The notes beneath the pieces are model-generated. The model ran no database searches. It worked only from the letters and a program-made list of their open reading frames with translations, and was not told the DNA's origin. From contig JAFDTZ010000075.1 in NCBI GenBank assembly GCA_019594305.1, positions 1-10,713 on the forward strand: a stretch of DNA of 10,713 nucleotides. The letters run 5' to 3'. Made by a program: the position numbers and the translations under genes. Shown here in pieces: positions 5,427 to 10,713 of the stretch (position 1 is the stretch's first letter; the number at the start of each line of letters is the position of its first letter). This stretch comes from Thermoplasmata archaeon. Lineage in GTDB: Archaea; Thermoplasmatota; Thermoplasmata; Halarchaeoplasmatales; Halarchaeoplasmataceae.

Positions 5427-8225
5427 ATGAAAAAAAAAGTATTTGTGGTCCTACTAGCCCTCACGTTATCTATCAGCGGACTGGTGATAGTATTCGGCGG
5501 TGAGGCAGCAATCATGGAAAGCGAAGCTGCGGATGCCGTGTTCGATGCCGGAGACGGTACGATCGACAGCCCATTTCTGATAGAAGATGTTTGGGATCTG
5601 CAAGACATAAATTTGGATTTGAGTGCGAGTTATGCGTTGGCTAACAATATAGACGCATCCATCACCAGTGAGTGGAACTCCGGAGCGGGGTTCGAACCCC
5701 TGGGCGATTTTGAGGAACGGTTCACCGGGACCTTTGACGGAAGAAATAACACAATAAGCGGGTTGTTCATCTACCGACCGAGTGCCTCTAATGTCGGTCT
5801 GTTCGGTAGGGTTGATTTCGGAGGGGTCATAGGTTATGTAAGTTTGGATGATTTGGATGTGACCGGGGGCCAATACTACGTGGGAGGACTCATGGGAAGG
5901 AGCGAAGGACAGGTTCACAACAGCTCTGTCACGGGACAGGTGACGGGAGAGAACTACGTCGGCGGTCTTATAGGGGGAAACTCCGGAGGAACGGTGTGGA
6001 GAACCGGTGCTGAATGTATTGTTGAAGGATCCTCCAGAACCGGAGGTCTTGTGGGAACCAATACAGGCACGATTTTAGAATCTTATGCAGCCGGAGAAGT
6101 AAACGGAGAAGGCTACTCCGGTGGTTTAATTGGGTACAACAACGGAGGTTACACCTACGATTGCTACTCACGGGCGAACGTAACCCGGATATCCGGTACA
6201 AGCTCATACGTAGGTGGCTTTGGAGGAATAAACTATCAAGCTAAGATGATAGACTGTTATTCCACTGGTTCCGTAATCTACCAGGATGCGGAGAATCCCA
6301 CGGACAAAGGCTTCGTAGGGGGTATCACCACCGGTGGGATATACGAGATGAAGGGCAATTTCTGGGATGTTGACACGTCAGGGCAGAGCGATACATCCGG
6401 TGAAGCTACAGGTTTAGGTACCCTAGAGATGCAAACGAAGAGCACGTATACCGATGAAGACTGGGATTTCGACTCTATATGGTATATCAGACCAGATAAC
6501 ACCGAGTATCCTGTGCATATGTGGGAAGTCTCTATAAGTTATGTTATCACCAATATCTTCGAACTGGACCTTATAAGATGTGACCTAAACGGAGATTATG
6601 TGTTGGGAACTGATATAGATGCCAGCGAAACCGTGGGTTGGAACAACGGTGCGGGCTTCGAACCCATAGGCAGGAGATCATGGGAGAACAACAAATGGGT
6701 TTGGAGAGGCTTCGAAGGCACGTTAGAAGGCAGCAATTTTACAGTCAGTGGATTGTACATCAACAGACCCAGTAGAACGTATGTAGGTTTATTCGGTCTT
6801 ACCTATCATACAGAGGTAAAAAACATCGGACTTGTTGATAACGATATAACGGGATATACTTATGTAGGTGCCTTGATCGGATATAACTTCTTTACCAACG
6901 TCTCCAATTGCTACGCCACTGGGAACGTTAGTGGAGACCATGATTATGTTGGCGGGCTGGTGGGGATGATCTATGGTAGTGAAGTACTCGATTCATACGT
7001 AACCGGAAATGTGGATGGAAGATGGTATGTAGGTGGACTAGCAGGTTTCGGCAGTGCAGAACATAGGGTATCGGGGTGCTATGCAACTGGAGAGACAACC
7101 GGTGAATGGTATATCGGTGGGCTCATAGGCAATAATGGAAATGGATTGGTTGAAAATTCATACGCCACCGGTGTCACAACCGGACATAACACTGTGGGTG
7201 GATTCTTAGGAAGAAACCACGACGGCATGGTGAATAACTCCTATGCATCGGGGGATACGACGGGGGCTAGCTATGTCGGGGGCTTCCTCGGGCATAACTT
7301 GGATGGTTTCCTAAATAATGTGTATTCAACAGGGGACGTTACCATAGTATCAGGCTCCCTCTCACCTAGGATCGGCGGCTTTGTAGGTAACAATTCGGGT
7401 TCGATTATCAACTGCTATTCAACAGGGCTCTTCACATCTGAAGATGATGAGGAAATCGATGACAAAGGCTTTGCAGGAATGGTTTATACGGGCGGAGATC
7501 ACTACGAGATGCTCGGCAACTTCTGGGACGTTGATACCAGCGGTCAAACGTCCACTGCCGGTAACGCTACGGGCAAGACGACGGTTGAAATGAAAACTCA
7601 GTCCACCTTCACCGATGCAGGCTGGGACTTCGACAATATATGGCACATGGTAGAGGATGTAACGTATCCGCTCTTGCAGTGGCAGGAGCTGCCGGAAGCC
7701 GGCTCGATGGTACTGGACCTATATGCCTACGCCGAAAGCGACGGCTGGAACTTTGTGTCCATTAACCTTGAACTGGAGGACAAATCTATTACGGCTGTAC
7801 TTGCAGATATAGACGGTAGCTACGACCGTGTGATGTACTACGATGCCGTGTCAGGCGAGTGGAAGAGTTACGTTCCCGGTAGAGCGGAACGTTACAATAA
7901 CTTGCACTCGTGGGGTCATACAATGGGTGTATGGATACGGATGAGCGTTGATGACACGTTGACCTTGGAAGGCTATTTCCCGGTAAGCACGGACATCACA
8001 CTGTACCCGGGATGGAACATGGTTGGATTGCCGAGCGAAACCGCTGGTACAGGTCAAACAAACGGACTTCCAACAGAAGTTACTAAAGTGGGCTACTTCG
8101 ATGCTACAACGGAATACAACCTTGCATATCACTACGACCCTGCCATCTTCGAATTCCAACCAGGGCAGGGCTACCTGCTATACAACAGTGCGGACGAACC
8201 TGTAACTTGGGTAGTAGAGTACTGA
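5427..8225 (+). CDS. Large secreted protein with two GLUG solenoid modules and a twin GWN C-terminal domain
   Basis: A 932-residue exported protein (936 if the in-frame GTG at 5415 were used; the ATG is preferred because GGTGG lies at proper spacing and the signal peptide then begins MKKK). Signal peptide about residues 1-27. Module A (42-365) and module B (369-760) each have the GLUG cap (DIDAS, WN-GAGFEP, GT-x-x-G, GLFG), five to seven turns of VGGLVG...SYATG, and the closing motif NFWDVDTSGQ (311-320 and 698-707), followed by an E/M-rich GWDFD-x-IW segment. Module B lacks the DSPFLIEDV start of module A. Residues 760-932 repeat the C-terminal domain of the protein at 295-1986, with GWN at 773 and 862. 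No membrane anchor or catalytic motif is seen. It is probably a surface adhesin or structural fibre protein; ligand unknown. It converges on the propeller gene with 31 bp between stops. A T5 tract at 8279-8283, inside the opposing gene, may end the transcript. Confidence 0.85.
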   Translation: MKKKVFVVLLALTLSISGLVIVFGGEAAIMESEAADAVFDAGDGTIDSPFLIEDVWDLQDINLDLSASYALANNIDASITSEWNSGAGFEPLGDFEERFTGTFDGRNNTISGLFIYRPSASNVGLFGRVDFGGVIGYVSLDDLDVTGGQYYVGGLMGRSEGQVHNSSVTGQVTGENYVGGLIGGNSGGTVWRTGAECIVEGSSRTGGLVGTNTGTILESYAAGEVNGEGYSGGLIGYNNGGYTYDCYSRANVTRISGTSSYVGGFGGINYQAKMIDCYSTGSVIYQDAENPTDKGFVGGITTGGIYEMKGNFWDVDTSGQSDTSGEATGLGTLEMQTKSTYTDEDWDFDSIWYIRPDNTEYPVHMWEVSISYVITNIFELDLIRCDLNGDYVLGTDIDASETVGWNNGAGFEPIGRRSWENNKWVWRGFEGTLEGSNFTVSGLYINRPSRTYVGLFGLTYHTEVKNIGLVDNDITGYTYVGALIGYNFFTNVSNCYATGNVSGDHDYVGGLVGMIYGSEVLDSYVTGNVDGRWYVGGLAGFGSAEHRVSGCYATGETTGEWYIGGLIGNNGNGLVENSYATGVTTGHNTVGGFLGRNHDGMVNNSYASGDTTGASYVGGFLGHNLDGFLNNVYSTGDVTIVSGSLSPRIGGFVGNNSGSIINCYSTGLFTSEDDEEIDDKGFAGMVYTGGDHYEMLGNFWDVDTSGQTSTAGNATGKTTVEMKTQSTFTDAGWDFDNIWHMVEDVTYPLLQWQELPEAGSMVLDLYAYAESDGWNFVSINLELEDKSITAVLADIDGSYDRVMYYDAVSGEWKSYVPGRAERYNNLHSWGHTMGVWIRMSVDDTLTLEGYFPVSTDITLYPGWNMVGLPSETAGTGQTNGLPTEVTKVGYFDATTEYNLAYHYDPAIFEFQPGQGYLLYNSADEPVTWVVEY
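5880..6386 (+). repeat. GLUG repeat array, module A
   Basis: About five turns (VGGLMG, VGGLIG, TGGLVG, SGGLIG, VGGFGG) of 26-34 residues, followed by a degenerate turn and the NFWDVDTSGQ cap. The second turn (TGAECIVEG) has lost the SYATG signature, and the last turns carry longer loops. Confidence 0.75.
6864..7547 (+). repeat. GLUG repeat array, module B
   Basis: About seven turns (VGALIG, VGGLVG, VGGLAG, IGGLIG, VGGFLG, VGGFLG, IGGFVG), each followed by a Y-A/S-T-G strand, then a degenerate turn (FAGMVYTGG) and the second NFWDVDTSGQ cap. Arrangement and caps match module A, so the two arose by duplication of a whole solenoid. Confidence 0.8.
7704..8222 (+). repeat. Shared C-terminal twin-GWN domain, copy 2
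   Basis: Codons 760-932 encode the counterpart of the domain at 1492-1983, also ending in VEY. A stretch at 7985-8023 matches 1755-1793 at 37 of 39 bases, much closer than the rest of the domain. This copy has a slightly longer loop after GWNMVGLP. Confidence 0.7.
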
Positions 8226-8256
8226 AAGCTGCTGACCGGGGCACCGTCATCGATAC

Positions 8257-10539
8257 CTAAAATCGATCCAGAATGTCCTTTTTCTTGGTCTGGAATTCCT
8301 CTTCGGTTATCAGTCCGCGGTTCTTCATGTCCTGTAGTTCCTCAAGTTTGGTGGCGAGGGATTCGTTTACTACCGCAGGCGTCTGCTCCGGTTGAGCAGG
8401 GGGCGTTTCAGGCTGATCGTACATAGGCTCGGAAACGGGAGTCTCTTTCTTCCTTACCAACAGAACTATGGCTAGTAAAACTATAACACAAATTATCAAG
8501 ATCAGGAAGATCCACCAATAGGACGAAAGGAAGTCCTTATCAGGTTCATCCGTATCCGATTCGCCGTTGGTTTCCTCCGAAAAAGGTGTAACGTTTACCT
8601 CGGTGGATAGGGGACCTTCTCCAACACCGTTCACCGCACTTACCTGATAATAATAGATCTGGTCGTTGGTCAAACCTGTATCTACATACGTGGAACCGCT
8701 TACACTTTGGTGTAGGCTTAAACTCCCGCTGGTGGTTCCCCTGTATATGTTGTAACCTGTAATATCACTGCCGCCGTCTTCTGCCGGCGGATCCCATGAT
8801 AGTGTCACTTGTTCGTCTCCCGCAGACCTCTGAAGATTACGCGGTGCGGAAGGAATGGTCATGTCCGAAGACGGGGTAGCACTTACCTCCTCCGACCTAT
8901 CGCCTTCTCCAACATCGTTCACCGCACTTACCTGGTAATGATATATCTGGTCGTTGGTCAAACCTATATCTATGTAAGAATATATATCACCTGCTACGCC
9001 GTAGTGATAACTTAGATTACCGCTGACCTCTCCTCGGTATATACGGTATCCGGTTATGTCACTGCCGCCGTCGTCTGCCGGGGTATCCCACGATAATGTT
9101 ACCTGTTCATCTCCCGCACCGGCAGCCAAGTTACCAGGTGAAGAGGGTAGTCCCACCGGCATAGCGTTTGCTTCTTCTGTAAACTCACCTTCACCGGCAC
9201 CGTTCTCCGCAGATACTATGTAGTAATACGTCTGGCCGTTGGTTAGTACTGTGTCGTTAAAGGAAAATGTACCTGCGTCGACAGTATCATGGTAGCTAAG
9301 GTTTCCGCTGGATTCACCGCGATGGATATTGTATCCGATAATACTACCACCGCCGTCGTCGGAAGGAGCCTCCCATGAAAGTGATATCTGCTTATCACCC
9401 GGAACCGCTTGCAGATTTTGCGGCGCATCCGGGGCATCGATAATGGACCGAGCGTACTTAAGGTTCTGATTGCCATCGTCTCTGTAACTTATATATGCAT
9501 TACCGATACTGTCGAGCACCATTGACGATCGAGAACCGACGGAATCGCCACTGGTGTCAGGGATCACGGTGGTCCATTCTGTTCCGGTCCACCTGGCATA
9601 TCTGAGGAAATTATTGGTGCCGTAAAGGCCATAAGTGATATGCGGATTATCACTACCGTCCAAAGCTATGCTCGAGACATCGCCTACGGTTATATCACTA
9701 TCAACGGTTTCGATCATCCACTCCGTACCCGTCCATCGAGCATATTTGAGATCGTACAAAGGATGTGAGTGGGAGTAACTTATATGAGGATTATCATGGC
9801 TGTCCAAAGCGATGGAGGTCCCTCTAGGGAAATCCCCCTCGTTTATGTTATCCACGGTCTCGATGTTCCATTGGCTGCCGGTCCACCTTGCGTACTTGAG
9901 ATTGAGGTTTCCGTCATAATAGCTTATATGGGGGTTACCGTCACTGTCCAAGGTTATGGAAGTAGAGCTACCCACATCACCGTTACTATCCACGGTCTCG
10001 ATGCTCCACTCACTTCCCGTCCATCTTGCGTATTTTAGATTGACGTTGGTGTTATCAAAATAACTTATATGAGGGCGGCCGTTTGCATCGAGGACTATGG
10101 AAGCATAAAAACCAACGGAACCATCACTGTCCACAGTCTCTGTATTCCACGTGCCACCACTACGTCTGGTATACTTTAGATTTCCGTTAGTGGAATCGTA
10201 ATAACTGATATGGGGATTTCCTGTACCGTCCAAAGCTATGGAAGTGCTCATGCCAACATCACCATCACTATCCACAGTATCTATCCACCATCCACTTCCC
10301 GTCCATGCGGCGTACTTCAGGTTACCGTTGGTATCATCGTAATAACCGATATGAGGACGGTGATCATCGTCGATGGCTACGGAACTGTAACAACCTACAT
10401 CCCCATCACTGTCCACGGTCTCATAATTCCAATCCTCCGCCCCTAGGGCGGTGTCTATGGATATATTCATACTTAACAATAACAGAGCACTGACTAACAG
10501 CACCGTTATGCTCGTCGTTAGATTTTTTTTGGTTTTCAT
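8257..10539 (-). CDS. Membrane-anchored surface protein: beta-propeller, three FN3 domains, TM helix, SHOCT-like tail
   Basis: A 760-residue type I membrane protein. Signal peptide 1-34 (MKTKKN, hydrophobic core, TALGA). Residues 35-365 are seven repeats of about 47 residues with ETVDSDGDVG, SIALD, NPHISYYD, NLKYARWTG and W, predicted to form a seven-bladed beta-propeller. Three fibronectin type III domains follow (about 369-462, 465-557, 563-653), each with LSW, GY-x-I-x-RG and Y-x-V-S-A. An acidic linker (657-671), one membrane helix (675-695), a basic stop RKK and a P/E/Q-rich stretch lead to residues 726-760, which match the SHOCT pattern (LATKLEELQDMKNRGLITEEEF, then K-rich end). The propeller and FN3 parts should be outside and the SHOCT tail in the cytoplasm. 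Binding of an outside ligand is inferred; no catalytic residues are evident. The ATG at 10539 is preferred over an in-frame TTG at 10563, which lies only a few bases from the TATA region and would put a charged stretch before the signal peptide. Confidence 0.85.
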   Translation of the reverse strand: MKTKKNLTTSITVLLVSALLLLSMNISIDTALGAEDWNYETVDSDGDVGCYSSVAIDDDHRPHIGYYDDTNGNLKYAAWTGSGWWIDTVDSDGDVGMSTSIALDGTGNPHISYYDSTNGNLKYTRRSGGTWNTETVDSDGSVGFYASIVLDANGRPHISYFDNTNVNLKYARWTGSEWSIETVDSNGDVGSSTSITLDSDGNPHISYYDGNLNLKYARWTGSQWNIETVDNINEGDFPRGTSIALDSHDNPHISYSHSHPLYDLKYARWTGTEWMIETVDSDITVGDVSSIALDGSDNPHITYGLYGTNNFLRYARWTGTEWTTVIPDTSGDSVGSRSSMVLDSIGNAYISYRDDGNQNLKYARSIIDAPDAPQNLQAVPGDKQISLSWEAPSDDGGGSIIGYNIHRGESSGNLSYHDTVDAGTFSFNDTVLTNGQTYYYIVSAENGAGEGEFTEEANAMPVGLPSSPGNLAAGAGDEQVTLSWDTPADDGGSDITGYRIYRGEVSGNLSYHYGVAGDIYSYIDIGLTNDQIYHYQVSAVNDVGEGDRSEEVSATPSSDMTIPSAPRNLQRSAGDEQVTLSWDPPAEDGGSDITGYNIYRGTTSGSLSLHQSVSGSTYVDTGLTNDQIYYYQVSAVNGVGEGPLSTEVNVTPFSEETNGESDTDEPDKDFLSSYWWIFLILIICVIVLLAIVLLVRKKETPVSEPMYDQPETPPAQPEQTPAVVNESLATKLEELQDMKNRGLITEEEFQTKKKDILDRF
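8581..9435 (-). repeat. Three tandem fibronectin type III domains
   Basis: Each unit is about 95 residues. The second and third are close copies: their DNA aligns at an offset of exactly 288 bp, with a 21-base identical block (8657-8677 and 8945-8965) and a 32-base block with one mismatch (8615-8646 and 8903-8934). The first domain is more diverged. FN3 modules usually act as spacers or binding modules in surface proteins. Confidence 0.8.
9445..10437 (-). repeat. Seven-repeat beta-propeller region
   Basis: Seven copies of a roughly 47-residue (about 141 bp) unit. PHISY-type strands and LKYA-type strands occur seven times each, but the WTG-x-x-W strand only six times; the seventh is replaced by the W-N-Y-E-T-V strand at the mature N-terminus. 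That is what ring closure of a propeller by the N-terminal strand would look like. The motif differs from classical Asp-box, WD40 and Kelch repeats. The last two or three blades are the most diverged. Confidence 0.75.
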
Positions 10540-10568
10540 TTTACCCCGGCCATTCCAATTCAACAGAA

Positions 10569-10590
10569 ATTATATCATATCTAAATAAAG
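10569..10590 (-). promoter_or_regulatory. TATA-rich promoter of the propeller/FN3 gene
   Basis: The minus strand reads CTTTATTTAGATATGATATAAT across this stretch's positions, with overlapping TATA-like boxes. A box centred near 10581 predicts a start near 10555 and a leader of about 16 nt; one near 10572 predicts almost no leader. Either fits the ATG at 10539 better than the TTG at 10563. Only a weak GGGG motif precedes the ATG. Confidence 0.45.
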
Positions 10591-10647
10591 ATTATGGTCA
10601 AGAAATTAGATATCGTCCGATAACTTTTTTACTCAACCCTTCAAGCA

Positions 10648-10679
10648 CTCGGATTACTATCTTCGAGATAGCATCCGAG
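10648..10679. repeat. Strong imperfect inverted repeat (stem-loop)
   Basis: Outer arms CTCGGAT (10648-10654) and ATCCGAG (10673-10679) pair over 7 bp. Inner arms CTATCT (10657-10662) and AGATAG (10666-10671) pair over 6 bp, around a TCG centre, with a small internal loop (TA against C). It lies outside any gene seen here, about 110 bp upstream of the propeller gene start. No T run follows it on either strand, so it is not an obvious terminator; a regulator site or structured RNA element is possible. Confidence 0.55.
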
Positions 10680-10682
10680 ATA

Positions 10683-10690
10683 CTTATAAG
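10683..10690. promoter_or_regulatory. Candidate palindromic TATA box at right edge
   Basis: CTTATAAG reads the same on both strands. On the + strand it would start transcription near the last base of the window, so a rightward gene may begin just beyond the edge. It sits directly next to the inverted repeat at 10648-10679. Assignment rests on the motif alone. Confidence 0.3.
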
Positions 10691-10713
10691 ATATTGTTCT
10701 ATCTTCCGCTTCT

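Noticed and set aside
8226..8256. Possible hairpin between the convergent stops as a bidirectional terminator
   Set aside because: Only a poor imperfect pairing (GACCGG with CCGTC) and no T run; support is too weak to list.
9445..10437. Regular repeats of about 141 bp considered as a CRISPR or satellite array
   Set aside because: The units are in one open frame, vary in sequence as coding repeats do, and encode a propeller motif; there are no identical short repeats with unique spacers.
10540..10563. TTG at 10563 as the start of the propeller gene
   Set aside because: It lies only a few bases from the TATA-rich promoter and adds eight residues before a normal signal peptide; the ATG at 10539 fits better.

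Overview
The window looks archaeal. The pointers are TATA/BRE-like boxes about 25 bp upstream of starts, one probable leaderless start, short leaders with GAGG or GGTG Shine-Dalgarno motifs, and a T-rich (hairpin-free) terminator at the left edge. Frequent ATA, AGA and AGG codons and the mix of surface-repeat proteins fit a euryarchaeote, perhaps a Thermoplasmata-like lineage; that placement is inference. No RNA gene, insertion sequence, integrase or CRISPR array was seen.

Layout: a T-tract terminator and a 274-bp leader (1-294) precede a secreted GLUG-repeat protein (295-1986, +). It converges on a large cytoplasmic STAND-type NTPase with a long TPR array (2075-5236, -). A 190-bp divergent promoter region separates this from a second, larger GLUG-repeat protein (5427-8225, +). 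That gene converges, with only 31 bp between stops, on a membrane-anchored protein (8257-10539, -) made of a predicted seven-bladed beta-propeller, three fibronectin type III domains, a transmembrane helix and a cytoplasmic SHOCT-like tail. The last 174 bp hold the promoter of that gene, a strong inverted repeat and a possible promoter leading out of the window.

Three of the four genes encode exported, repetitive surface proteins. The two GLUG proteins are paralogues with the same roughly 165-residue C-terminal domain, itself an apparent tandem of two 'GWN-V' halves. The fourth protein between them is intracellular: an ATPase whose nucleotide-binding domain appears to be interrupted between Walker A and Walker B by a roadblock/longin-like domain. 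No gene pair here is arranged as an operon; each has its own promoter. A functional link between the NTPase and the surface proteins is a hypothesis from proximity only. The likely overall theme is cell-surface interaction (adhesion, cell-cell or matrix contact) plus an intracellular signal-sensing scaffold.
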